DNA from: Thermohalobaculum sp963700775
GTDB taxonomy: Bacteria; Pseudomonadota; Alphaproteobacteria; Rhodobacterales; Rhodobacteraceae
NCBI GenBank assembly: GCA_963700775.1
Contig: CAVOYU010000012.1
Coordinates: 124,001-188,000 of the forward strand
Direction: 5' to 3'
DNA length: 64,000 nt
In this document: piece by piece, positions 55,069-63,228 of the stretch
Layout: the number at the start of each line of letters is the position of its first letter
How positions within the stretch are numbered: the first letter of the stretch is position 1
The notes under the pieces: model-generated
The model's input: the letters and a program-made list of their open reading frames with translations, nothing else
The model's database searches: none
Told to the model about the DNA's origin: nothing
Program-made: the position numbers and the translations under genes

Positions 55069-55254
55069 TCAGCCGACCCGGGCCACCGCGGGCAGCCGCC
55101 GGGCCGGGCCGGACGGCCGGTTGGCCCGCCGCCGGAGCTCCCACATCGATGCGGAACCGAGACAACGCTCCCGGAGCCCGTCCGGGTCGGGCAGGCCGGC
55201 CCCGGCGGCGCGGGTCTTCAGAAACACGACGCGGTGGTGGGTGGTGTCGAACAT
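55069..55254 (-). CDS. Small hypothetical protein
   Basis: A 61-residue basic protein (MFDTTHHRVVFLK... start) has a strong GGAGGGA five bases before its ATG. It contains tryptophan, cysteine and several arginines and no recognised domain or membrane segment. It is convergent with the VUT gene (5 bases apart). A real gene is likely from the ribosome-binding site, but there is no function to offer. Confidence 0.55.
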   Translation of the reverse strand: MFDTTHHRVVFLKTRAAGAGLPDPDGLRERCLGSASMWELRRRANRPSGPARRLPAVARVG

Positions 55255-55386
55255 CTGTCCCTCCAGCGGCTGTTGGCGGCCCGGGACAAAGGATCGAATT
55301 CGCGCCCCGGTTGAATCAAATCTGGGCCAGTATGCTTAACAAATCGGAAATGCACGCGGAGGTTGAGTGGCGCCGCGCCCGGCCGT

Positions 55387-56418
55387 TCAGCCGAGGCGCG
55401 GCCAGGTGTCCGACAGCCGGTAGCCCGCGGGCCAGGGGTCCGCGGGGTCCAGCATGTGCTGATGGGTGCCGGTGATCCAGGCCCGGCCCGAGATCGTCGG
55501 CACGATCGCCGGGCGGCCGCCGACGGTTGCCGCGGCGGCAATCGTGCAGTGGAACTCGGAGCCGATCAGCGACACGCCGGTGAACCGCGCGCCGACCGGC
55601 AGCTCGCCCCGCGCATGCAGCACCGCGAGGCGGGCGGAGCAGCCGGTGCCGCAGGGGGAGCGGTCGATCTTGCCGGGCCGGATCGCCACCGCGTTGCGGC
55701 CGGTGGCCACCCCGTCCCGCCGCTCGACCGGCGCGGCCATCTGGCAGAACGAGATATGGTCCCAGTCCGGGTTCTCGGGGTGGGAAAAGCCGAGCTGCTC
55801 GTTCGCGGCCGCGGTGATGCGGGTGCCGGTCAGCGCGATGTCGCGGGCCTCGTCCGGGGTCAGGGCGAAGCCCAGCGCCCCGGCGTCGGCGATCACGAAG
55901 CTGTCGCCGCCATAGGCGGTGTCGACGGTCAGGGTGCCGAGGCCGGCGACTTCCAGCGCCGCCCCCAGCTTGTCGGCAAAGGAGGGAACATTGCGGATCG
56001 TCGCCCGCACCGCGCGGCCGTCGCGGACCTCGACCCTGGCCTCGACCAGCCCGCCGGGGGCCTCGAGGGTCAGCACCGTCTCGGGCTCGGTCACGGCGAC
56101 GAGGCCGGTCTCGACCAGCACGGTGGCGACGCAGATCGAGTTCGACCCCGACATCGGCGGGGTGTCCTCGGGCTCCATGATGATCCAGGCGGCATCGGCC
56201 CCAGTATGCTTCGGCGGCACCAGCAGGTTGACGTGCCGGAACACGCCGCCACGGGGCTCGTTCAGCATGAAGGCGCGCAGGGCGCCGTCGCGGGCGATCC
56301 AGCGCGACTGCTCCCACAGCGTCGCGCCCGGCGGCGGGGCCACGCCGCCGACGATCACGTCGCCGACCTCGCCCTCCGCATGGGCCGAGACGGTGTGGAT
56401 GATCCGGCTGCTGCGCAT
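55387..56418 (-). CDS. Proline racemase family epimerase (hydroxyproline epimerase-like, Ser/Cys)
   Basis: The 343-residue protein has the proline-racemase fold. The first catalytic position, normally Cys in MCGHG, is Ser90 here (PPMSGSNS). The second is retained as Cys256 (DRSPCGTGCSARLA). Cys/Cys members racemise proline or epimerise 4-hydroxyproline and Cys/Thr members dehydrate 3-hydroxyproline; Ser/Cys members are a separate group linked to hydroxyproline epimerisation. The substrate is thus uncertain. The gene lies next to tRNA-Lys with no other hydroxyproline-catabolic gene nearby. Confidence 0.88.
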   Translation of the reverse strand: MRSSRIIHTVSAHAEGEVGDVIVGGVAPPPGATLWEQSRWIARDGALRAFMLNEPRGGVFRHVNLLVPPKHTGADAAWIIMEPEDTPPMSGSNSICVATVLVETGLVAVTEPETVLTLEAPGGLVEARVEVRDGRAVRATIRNVPSFADKLGAALEVAGLGTLTVDTAYGGDSFVIADAGALGFALTPDEARDIALTGTRITAAANEQLGFSHPENPDWDHISFCQMAAPVERRDGVATGRNAVAIRPGKIDRSPCGTGCSARLAVLHARGELPVGARFTGVSLIGSEFHCTIAAAATVGGRPAIVPTISGRAWITGTHQHMLDPADPWPAGYRLSDTWPRLG

Positions 56419-56460
56419 GATCTCCCCCGGATCTCCCTCCCGGCCGGGCCGGCCTTCCGG

Positions 56461-56535
56461 TGGTGAGCGGGGAGGGGATCGAACCCTCGACCAGCTGATT
56501 AAAAGTCAGCTGCTCTACCACTGAGCTACCCGCCC
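56461..56535 (-). tRNA. tRNA-Lys (anticodon TTT)
   Basis: Read on the minus strand, the 75-base gene starts with GGGCGGGTAGCTCAG. The 7-bp acceptor pairs with CCCGCTC (one G-U), and the discriminator A and CCA are encoded. The anticodon arm has loop CTTTTAA with TTT, and the T-arm has GGTTCGATCC. Standard cloverleaf. A sigma-70-like promoter sits just upstream. Confidence 0.96.
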
Positions 56536-56550
56536 GTACCGGCGGCGCGG

Positions 56551-56579
56551 AAACTAGGCGGGCGGGGCGGGGGGGTCAA
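56551..56579 (-). promoter_or_regulatory. Promoter of tRNA-Lys
   Basis: On the minus strand, a -35 element TTGACC (56579-56574) and a -10 element TAGTTT (56556-56551) are separated by exactly 17 bases. The -10 box ends 15 bases before the tRNA 5' end, an ordinary promoter position for a tRNA gene. Confidence 0.75.
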
Positions 56580-56661
56580 GCGCCATCGCACGGGCGCGCT
56601 TGCATTGCGGGCGGGCCCGCGCAAGCATCGGGGCCGGACCGCCGCCCGGGGAGACGCGCCC

Positions 56662-57855
56662 ATGATCATCGCCGCCATCGAGACGCTGCGGCTGGAGGAG
56701 TTCCCGAACCTGCTCTGGGTTACGGTGGAGGACGGCGAGGGCAATCGCGGCCTCGGCGAGACCTTCTTTGGGGCAGAGACCGTCGAGGCCTATCTGCACG
56801 AGGCGGTGGCGCCGAAGCTGGTCGGGCGCGGGATCACCGGGCCGGAGGAGCTGCGCGGGCGGCTCAGGCCATATGTCGGCCACCAGGCGCCGGGGGCGGA
56901 GATGCGGGGGAACTCGGCCGTCGACATCGCGCTCTGGGACCTCTGGGGGCAGCGGGCGGGGGCGCCGTTGTGGCAGCTCCTCGGCGGGCGCTGCCGCGAG
57001 CGGATCCGGGCCTACAACACCTGCGCCGGCTACCGCTACATCCGGGCGGCGAAGGGGCAGCAGACCGGCAACTGGGGGCTGGACGGGAAGGCGGGGCCCT
57101 ACGAGGACCTGGACGCCTTCCTGACCGATGCCGGGGCGCTGGCCCGCAGCCTGATGGACGAGGGCTTCACGGCGATGAAGATCTGGCCGTTCGACGCCTA
57201 TGCCGAGGCGAGCCAAGGCATGGCGATCACGCCCGCCCAGCTCGCAGAGGGCTGCCGGCCGTTCCGGCAGATCCGCGAGGCGGTGGGCGGGGAGATGCAG
57301 ATCATGCTGGAGCTGCATTCGCTGTGGTCCGCCCCGGCGGCGGCGGAGATCGCGCGGGCAGTGGCACCCTACGGGGTGTACTGGATCGAGGACCCGGTGC
57401 AGATGTCGAACTTCGGGGCGCTGGCCGACCTGCGCCGGCAGGTGCCGATGCGGGTCACGGCCTCGGAGACGCTGGCGACGCGGCGGCAGTTCCTGAGCCT
57501 GATCGAGGCCCGCGCGGTCGATGTGGTGATGCTCGACCTCGCCTGGTGCGGCGGGGTGACCGAGGCGAAGGCGATTGCTGCGATCGCCGAGGCGGCGGAG
57601 CTGCCGGTGGCGCCCCACGACTGTACCGGGCCGGTCACCTGGGCGGCGTCCTGCCACCTGTCGCTCAACGCCCCGAACGCGCTGGTCCAGGAGTGCGTGC
57701 GGGCGTTCTACTCGGGCTGGTACCGGGAACTGGCCGAGGGCCTGCCGGTGGTCGAGGCGGGCCAGGTGCGCCCGGCCGGGGGGCCGGGGCACGGGGTGCG
57801 GCTGAAGGACGGGCTGGCCGGGCGGCCGGATGCGCGGCGGCGGCGGAGCGGGTAG
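56662..57855 (+). CDS. Mandelate racemase/muconate lactonizing enzyme family protein
   Basis: The 397-residue enolase-superfamily protein has an N-terminal capping domain (LGETFFGAE, VDIALWDLWGQ) and a C-terminal barrel. The catalytic lysine is in AMKIWPFD, metal ligands lie in MLELHS, IEDPVQ and ASETL, and the distal histidine is in APHDCTGP. The group includes sugar-acid dehydratases and epimerases; the substrate is not predictable. ATG 56662 has GGGGAG eight bases upstream. A UxaA-family dehydratase lies 2 kb away, which hints at sugar-acid metabolism. Confidence 0.9.
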   Translation: MIIAAIETLRLEEFPNLLWVTVEDGEGNRGLGETFFGAETVEAYLHEAVAPKLVGRGITGPEELRGRLRPYVGHQAPGAEMRGNSAVDIALWDLWGQRAGAPLWQLLGGRCRERIRAYNTCAGYRYIRAAKGQQTGNWGLDGKAGPYEDLDAFLTDAGALARSLMDEGFTAMKIWPFDAYAEASQGMAITPAQLAEGCRPFRQIREAVGGEMQIMLELHSLWSAPAAAEIARAVAPYGVYWIEDPVQMSNFGALADLRRQVPMRVTASETLATRRQFLSLIEARAVDVVMLDLAWCGGVTEAKAIAAIAEAAELPVAPHDCTGPVTWAASCHLSLNAPNALVQECVRAFYSGWYRELAEGLPVVEAGQVRPAGGPGHGVRLKDGLAGRPDARRRRSG

Positions 57856-57866
57856 GCGCTCAAGGG

Positions 57867-57990
57867 GCTGCTCAAGTTTGAGCAGGGGGATAAGACATTG
57901 AATTCATTTGAAAGTCGAAAAACGGGGGTGTGAGCAGGGGTGCGGGGTCGGTTCGGAGGACCCACCGTACGGGCCTGGCAGGCAGGAATG
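57867..57990. repeat. Intergenic repeat, copy A
   Basis: The unit begins with the near-palindrome GCTCAAGTTTGAGC (57870-57883), continues through a TTGAATTCATTTGAAAGTC segment and a GTGTGAGCAG block, and ends near ACCCACCGTACGG. A second copy in the same orientation is at 59728-59882. The unit starts 12 bases after the enolase-superfamily gene. Confidence 0.75.
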
Positions 57991-58071
57991 GCGGCTTGGG
58001 CGAGATCCCCCGCGGAGCTGAAGAGACGAAATGACCGAGACCGACGCGGAAGTTAGGGGGCAGAACAAGTG

Positions 58072-58761
58072 ATGCGGCCGAAGACATGGTCAAATCGCGA
58101 TTGCTGCCCGTCAGGCGTGCGCTTGACGCCTGTCGCAGCATTTCTCGCCGTTCTCATCTGTGCCGGTGCGCCTGCTATGGCCGCCCAGGAAGCCGGTGCG
58201 GAACAATGCCTCGACCCGCAGGCCTGCCCTATCCCCTATGTGCGCCTGGCGAAGCAAGAGACCGAACCATTCATGTTCAACGGGAAGATCGTGGATGAAG
58301 ACCATCCGCGCTTTGACCAGTATGAAAGGGCCTTGCGGCAGTTCCCTGACGTGCGGAGCTGTTTAAAGCGTGCTGAGTGCGATAAAACACAACTGGACCT
58401 GCGGATGATCAATTGGGCCATCATATCGAGCATTGAAAAAATAGATGTGTGTGTTTTTCGCGTCGCATCGAGCATAAGTGAGCAAGCGATTATTGCACAA
58501 TGGCTCGTTTCTCAACATTTCCGCGTTGGAAGCGCAACTAAGATCCGACATGAGTTTTATGTTCCAAAGTTTGAAGCTGAACCGATGGTCGGTATCCAAG
58601 CGCATCTCCCTGTCGAGAAATTCAGAGCGATCATTCCCCAGTCGCTTCTCGGTCGTGTGATTGGATTCGATCTTGTGCGAAACTACTGGCTAACGATTGT
58701 ATTCTCCTTGAATGGCGAGGTCGTGGGAGTTTCATCTGGCGCCAATACAAAACTGAATTGA
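58072..58761 (+). CDS. Secreted hypothetical protein, lower GC
   Basis: The 229-residue protein has a signal peptide (about 17-38, VAAFLAVLICAGAPAMA). The mature part has paired cysteines (EQCLDPQAC, SCLKRAEC) and no recognised domain. Codons are visibly A/T-richer than in neighbouring genes (for example 58380-58560), suggesting different ancestry. A GTG at 58069 abuts the ATG. It lies between two copies of an intergenic repeat. The function is unknown. Confidence 0.7.
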   Translation: MRPKTWSNRDCCPSGVRLTPVAAFLAVLICAGAPAMAAQEAGAEQCLDPQACPIPYVRLAKQETEPFMFNGKIVDEDHPRFDQYERALRQFPDVRSCLKRAECDKTQLDLRMINWAIISSIEKIDVCVFRVASSISEQAIIAQWLVSQHFRVGSATKIRHEFYVPKFEAEPMVGIQAHLPVEKFRAIIPQSLLGRVIGFDLVRNYWLTIVFSLNGEVVGVSSGANTKLN

Positions 58762-58816
58762 GCGGTTACGATTCCAAGATTTGGCCTCTTTGTGCGCCCC
58801 GCCCCGCGGGCGCCTG

Positions 58817-59533
58817 TCATGCGGCGGGGCGTTCCGGCGAGCCGGGTTGCGGCACCGATGGCTTCTGCTGGCCCGTCGGCGTCACCAGGCCGGCGGAAAT
58901 GACGATCTTGGCCGCGTCCTCGATGCTCATGTCCAGCATGACGACGCTGCTGCGCGGAACCATGAACAGGAAGCCGGTTATCGGATTCGGAGCGGTGGCC
59001 ATGAAGACAGCGATGGTGTCGGGGGCGCCGATCTTCGCCGGGATCTCTCCCCTGACCGAGCCTGCGACGAACGCGACGGCCCAGGTTCCCCTGGTCGGGT
59101 ACTCGATCAGGCAGGGGCGGCTGAACGATCTGTCCGACTGGGTGAACACCGCCTCGGCGATCTGCTTGCTGGCACCGTAGATCGACCGGATCACCGGGAG
59201 CCGCTCGACGATCCGCTCGCCGAACCGGACCAGCCGGCGCCCGGCAAAGCCCTTCGCCACGAGGCCGGTCAGGATCGTCACCGCGACGAAGAAGACCAGG
59301 CCGAAACCCGGAAGCTCGCGCCCCAGATAGGTCGCCGGGTTATAGGCGTCCGGGATCAGCGGGGCGATCCTGTCGTCGATCGTCCGGATGACGGCGCCGG
59401 CGATGTAGACCGTCAGCATCAGGGGGATGACGACGATCAGGCCGGCCAGCAGGTGCTCGCGGAGGCGCTGCGGAACCGTGCTCCTGCCGCGGGGCGGCGA
59501 GGGCGGGACTCCACCGATCGAAGGTTTGGCCAT
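58817..59533 (-). CDS. DUF502 family membrane protein
   Basis: The 238-residue protein has two membrane helices (about 28-50 and 74-98) with LLAGLIVVIPLMLTVYI and GFGLVFFVAVTILTGLVAKG. The DUF502 blocks follow: ERLPVIRSIYGASKQIAEAV, TAPNPITGFLFMVP and SIEDAAKIVISAGLVTP. The family has no proven role in bacteria; a distant plant relative (COV) influences vascular patterning. The proline-rich tail is unconserved. Confidence 0.9.
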   Translation of the reverse strand: MAKPSIGGVPPSPPRGRSTVPQRLREHLLAGLIVVIPLMLTVYIAGAVIRTIDDRIAPLIPDAYNPATYLGRELPGFGLVFFVAVTILTGLVAKGFAGRRLVRFGERIVERLPVIRSIYGASKQIAEAVFTQSDRSFSRPCLIEYPTRGTWAVAFVAGSVRGEIPAKIGAPDTIAVFMATAPNPITGFLFMVPRSSVVMLDMSIEDAAKIVISAGLVTPTGQQKPSVPQPGSPERPAA

Positions 59534-59727
59534 GCGGTATCCGAGTTTGCCGGGCCGACCGCCCGGCGCTCCGATTCTCGGGCCCGGCCGGAGATCGGAC
59601 CCGATCAGATGTCTATCGGCGGCCCGCCGCGTTCAAGTGGCGGGCCGGAAATATTCGCTGCGGCCGGGGTGGTGGAAGGCGGGGCCGGCCGGACAGGAGC
59701 GGGCGCGGCGGGGGCGGTGCTCGCGGT

Positions 59728-59882
59728 GCTGCTCAAGCTTGAGCAAGGGGTCAAGGCTTTGATATCATTGGAAAGTCAAAAAATGGGGGGTGTGAGCAGC
59801 GGTGGGTCGGGTGGGTTCTTTGAACCCACCGTGCCGGGGGGCCGCAAGAATGGTGGGTTCGTAGAACCCGCCCTACGGCCGC
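59728..59882. repeat. Intergenic repeat, copy B, with hairpins
   Basis: It starts with the perfect palindrome GCTCAAGCTTGAGC (59731-59744) and shares the TTGATATCATTGGAAAGTC and GTGTGAGCAG segments with copy A. It then carries the hairpin GGTGGGTTCTTTGAACCCACC (59810-59830) and a related arm pair GGTGGGTTC/GAACCCGCC (59852-59872). It lies in the 392-base gap between DUF502 and the UxaA-family gene, which holds nothing else I can identify. Confidence 0.75.
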
Positions 59883-59925
59883 GAATGACAGGCCGTTTCG
59901 GCCGATCGCGGCGGGTTTCACCCCC

Positions 59926-61449
59926 CTACATCACCGCCCCGATCTGCCACGGCACGAACTCGAAGTCGCCCAGCCCCTGCGCCTCGGACCTGGTCTGCTC
60001 GCCCGAGGCCACCCGCAGCATGCACGCGTAGATCTCGCGGCCCACCTCCTCGATCGTGGCGCCGTCCGAGAGGATGGTGCCGGCGTTCAGGTCCATGTCC
60101 TCGGTCATCCGCTGGTACATCTCGGTGTTGGTGGCGATCTTGATCGAGGGGGCGGGCTTGGCGCCGAAGGCGGAGCCGCGACCGGTGGTGAAGGTCACCA
60201 GGTTGCAGCCCGACGCGATCTGGCCCGTCACCGAGGCCGGGTCGTAGCCGGGGCTGTCCATGAAGGTGAAGCCCTTCGCGGTCACCGGCTCGGCGTACTT
60301 GTAGACCCCGGTCAGCGGCGTGGTGCCGCCCTTGGCGGCGGCGCCGAGCGACTTCTCGAGAATGGTGGTCAGGCCGCCCTTCTTGTTGCCGGGCGAGGGG
60401 TTGTTGTCCATCGAGCCCTTGTTGCGGGCGGTGTAGTCCTCCCACCAGAGGATGCGCTCGACCAGGCGCTCGCCGACCTTGGCGCTGACCGCGCGGCGGG
60501 TCAGCAGGTGCTCGGCGCCGTAGATCTCCGGGGTCTCGGCCAGGACGCCGGTGCCGCCCTGGGCCACCAGCAGGTCGCAGGCGTGGCCCAGCGCCGGGTT
60601 GGCGGTGATGCCGGACCAGGCGTCGGAGCCGCCGCATTGCAGCGCCACCATCAGCTCGGAGGCCGGGCAGGGGGTGCGGGTGGCCTGGTTGGCCAAGGGC
60701 AGCATCTCGCGGACCTTCTCGATGCCGAGCTCGACCGTGCGCCTGAGCCCCGCCACGTCCTGGATGTTCATGGTCTGGAACATCGGCCCCTTCTCGATGC
60801 CGTAGGCTTCGAGCAGCCAGTCGATCTGGTTGACCTCGCAGCCGAGGCCCACCATCAGGACGCCGGCCACGTTCGGGTGGCGGGCATAGCCCCACATCAC
60901 CCGCTGGAGCGCGCCGAAGCCCTCGTCGTTGGCGCCCATGCCGCAGCCGGTGCCATGCACGAAGGCGGCGACCCCGTCGACATTGGGGTAGGGGGCGAGC
61001 TCGGCCGGGCCGAAGGCGGTGGCGATCTTGCGCGCCGCCGTGGCCGAGCAGTTCACCGAGGTGAGGACCGCGATGTAGTTGCGGGTGCCGCAGCGGCCAT
61101 TGGCGCGGCGGAAGCCCAGGAAGCTGTCGCGCTCGACCTCCGGGACGGGCACGACCGGGCGCAGGTCGGTCGAGAACTCGTAGTCGTGGCGAGTGCCGCG
61201 GAACTCGAGGTTGTGGGTGTGGACATGCTCGCCCGGCGCGATGCCGGCGGCGGCGTAGCCGATCACCTGGGCGTATTTGAGCACCGGCTCGCCCTCGGCG
61301 ATGGCGCGGGTGGCGATCTTGTGGCCGCGGGGGATCAGGCTCCGCGTCGCCGCGCCCTCGACCGCCACGCCCGCCGCCAGCGGGCGGACCGCGGTCACCA
61401 CGTTGTCCGCCGGGTCGAGCCGGACGGTCTCTGCTTCGCTGCTGGTCAT
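59926..61449 (-). CDS. UxaA-family dehydratase (altronate/galactarate type)
   Basis: The 507-residue protein has an N-terminal SAF domain (about 10-90, ending HTHNLEFRG) and the UxaA core with GRCGTRNYIAVLTSVNCSATA, GCGMGANDEG, GLGCEVNQ, QCGGSDAWSGITANPALG and FTFMDSPGYDPASVTG. It matches iron-dependent altronate dehydratases and related galactarate dehydratases in length and motifs. The ATG is preceded by GGGAGGA. The substrate is uncertain without uronate-pathway neighbours. Confidence 0.9.
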   Translation of the reverse strand: MTSSEAETVRLDPADNVVTAVRPLAAGVAVEGAATRSLIPRGHKIATRAIAEGEPVLKYAQVIGYAAAGIAPGEHVHTHNLEFRGTRHDYEFSTDLRPVVPVPEVERDSFLGFRRANGRCGTRNYIAVLTSVNCSATAARKIATAFGPAELAPYPNVDGVAAFVHGTGCGMGANDEGFGALQRVMWGYARHPNVAGVLMVGLGCEVNQIDWLLEAYGIEKGPMFQTMNIQDVAGLRRTVELGIEKVREMLPLANQATRTPCPASELMVALQCGGSDAWSGITANPALGHACDLLVAQGGTGVLAETPEIYGAEHLLTRRAVSAKVGERLVERILWWEDYTARNKGSMDNNPSPGNKKGGLTTILEKSLGAAAKGGTTPLTGVYKYAEPVTAKGFTFMDSPGYDPASVTGQIASGCNLVTFTTGRGSAFGAKPAPSIKIATNTEMYQRMTEDMDLNAGTILSDGATIEEVGREIYACMLRVASGEQTRSEAQGLGDFEFVPWQIGAVM

Positions 61450-61791
61450 GGCTTCCTCCCGCGCGCCCGGCCGCCTTTCGGTGGGGGCCGTGGCATCATC
61501 AGTACCCGGCCGGCGCGGATTCTCAAGCGCCGCCGGCGGAGCGGAGCGCACCGGGCCGAGTCATCATTTGTTCAGCTTTGCCGGGATAGGGTCGATTCGG
61601 AGGGGTCCAGTGCCGGTCGCGCGGGAGTTCAAGGGTGGCGCGGCGCGACACCGGTGCTGGACGTTCGCCGGCGGCAGGCGAGGCTCCCCCCGCGCCCGCC
61701 GCCGGCCCCCCTTCCGCCCGTCGCGCTGTTGTGCGCCCGGCGTTTCCGGTGCAAGGATCTGCCGCGCAGACCGGATTGACCGAGGCGGGCC
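61450..61791. other. Divergent intergenic region
   Basis: These 342 bases lie between the UxaA-family gene (minus) and the amidase (plus) and must carry both promoters. Only unconserved, shadow-like open frames occur. I found no clear promoter boxes, repeats or RNA. Confidence 0.5.
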
Positions 61792-63192
61792 ATGACCATC
61801 GACCCAACCGACCCCTTCCCATCGCTTGCCGCCCTGTCGGACGGCTTTCGCAGCGGGGCGCTCCGCCCGAGCGCGGTGGTCGCGGCCCAGCTTGATCGCA
61901 TCTCGCGGCTCGACGGCCGGATCGGCGCCTATCAGGCGGTCTATGCCGACCAGGCGATGCAGGCGGCCGAGGCGGCGGAGAGGGCGATCGCCTCGGGACA
62001 CCGGATCGGGCCGTTCCACGGCATTCCCTTCGGGCTGAAGGACATCTGCGACCTCGAGGGCCGGATCACCACCGGCGGCTCGCTGGCGATGAAGGACCGG
62101 GTGTCGAAGGTGACCGGAACCGTGACCCGGCGCCTGATCGCCGCCGGGGGGATCGTGCTCGGCAAGACCAGGACGGTCGAATGCGCCTTCGGCGGCTGGG
62201 GCACCAACCAGCGCATGGGCACGCCGTGGAACCCCTGGGACCGCAAGGTGCACCGGGTGCCGGGCGGTTCCTCGGCCGGCTCGGCGGCGGCGGTGGCGGC
62301 GGGCATGGCGGTCTGCGCCGTCGGCACCGACACCGGCGGATCGGTGCGGCTGCCGGCCGGGTTCTGCGGCCTGACCGGTCTCAAGGTGACCGAGGGACGG
62401 CTGCCGACCGACGGCATCATCCCGCTGTCGCATACCCTCGACACACCGGGGCCGCTGGCGCGCTCGGTCATCGACGCGGTGCTGATGTTCGAGGTGATGG
62501 ACGGGCGCGAGGGCTGGGCCATGGACCGGGACCGGGCCGCCGGGGCCGGGCTCTACGGCGCGCTCGGCCGGGGCGTCGCCGGGCTGCGGCTCGGCGCCAT
62601 GGACGCCCGCGAACGCGCCGCCTGCACGGCCGAGGTGCTGGACGCCTATGACGCGGCGCTGGAGGCGCTCGGCGGCCTCGGCGCCCGGATCGAGGTCTTC
62701 ACCGCGCCGCGGAGCCTCGCCGACTTCACCAGCGCCAACGGCCGGCTGATCTCGGCCGAGGCCTATGCCCATCACGGGCCGATGTACGAGAACCGCGACA
62801 ACCCGATGGACGAGGATGTCCGGCCCCGGATCCTCGCCGGCCGCAGCGTCTCCGCCGCCGACTATGTCGCCATCCTGCAGGACCGGCGGGCGGCGCAGGC
62901 GGACTACTACGCGGCGATGCGCGGCTTCGACGCGGTGCTGACCCCGGCGATGACCGCCGTGGCGGTGCCGGTGGCCGAGGCCGACCAGGCGGTCTCGCCC
63001 GGCCACTTCACCCGGCCGTTCAACTATCTGGGCATGTGCGGCCTGGCGCTGCCGACCGGCCTGTCCTCGGGCGGGCTGCCGACCAGTTTGCAGATCGCGG
63101 CGCGCGGCGGCGACGAGGCCACGGCGCTGCGGATCGGCGCCGCGCTGGAAGCGGCGCAGGCCGCGCCGGCCTGGCCGGACTGGGCGGACTGA
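61792..63192 (+). CDS. Amidase (amidase-signature family)
   Basis: The 466-residue protein has the amidase-signature catalytic triad: Lys in PFGLKDICD, and the serines in VPGGSSAGSAAAVAAG and GTDTGGSVRLPAGFCG. Relatives include general amidases, AtzF-like hydrolases and GatA. No gatB/gatC adjoins, so a catabolic amidase is more likely. It is convergent with the MmgE/PrpD gene. Confidence 0.91.
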   Translation: MTIDPTDPFPSLAALSDGFRSGALRPSAVVAAQLDRISRLDGRIGAYQAVYADQAMQAAEAAERAIASGHRIGPFHGIPFGLKDICDLEGRITTGGSLAMKDRVSKVTGTVTRRLIAAGGIVLGKTRTVECAFGGWGTNQRMGTPWNPWDRKVHRVPGGSSAGSAAAVAAGMAVCAVGTDTGGSVRLPAGFCGLTGLKVTEGRLPTDGIIPLSHTLDTPGPLARSVIDAVLMFEVMDGREGWAMDRDRAAGAGLYGALGRGVAGLRLGAMDARERAACTAEVLDAYDAALEALGGLGARIEVFTAPRSLADFTSANGRLISAEAYAHHGPMYENRDNPMDEDVRPRILAGRSVSAADYVAILQDRRAAQADYYAAMRGFDAVLTPAMTAVAVPVAEADQAVSPGHFTRPFNYLGMCGLALPTGLSSGGLPTSLQIAARGGDEATALRIGAALEAAQAAPAWPDWAD

Positions 63193-63213
63193 ACGGACTG
63201 GGCGAACTGAACG
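63178..63213. repeat. 18-bp tandem duplication across the amidase stop
   Basis: Two head-to-tail 18-base units (63178-63195, 63196-63213; GACTGGGCGGACTGAACG and a one-mismatch copy) cover the amidase stop codon at 63190-63192. The second unit also contains TGA. Confidence 0.6.
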
Positions 63214-63228
63214 GCCCCGCGCGCGGGC

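Noticed and set aside
57867..59882. Composite transposon between the two intergenic repeats
   Set aside because: No transposase or integrase lies between the copies, and the enclosed DUF502 gene looks native; kept only as a repeat pair.
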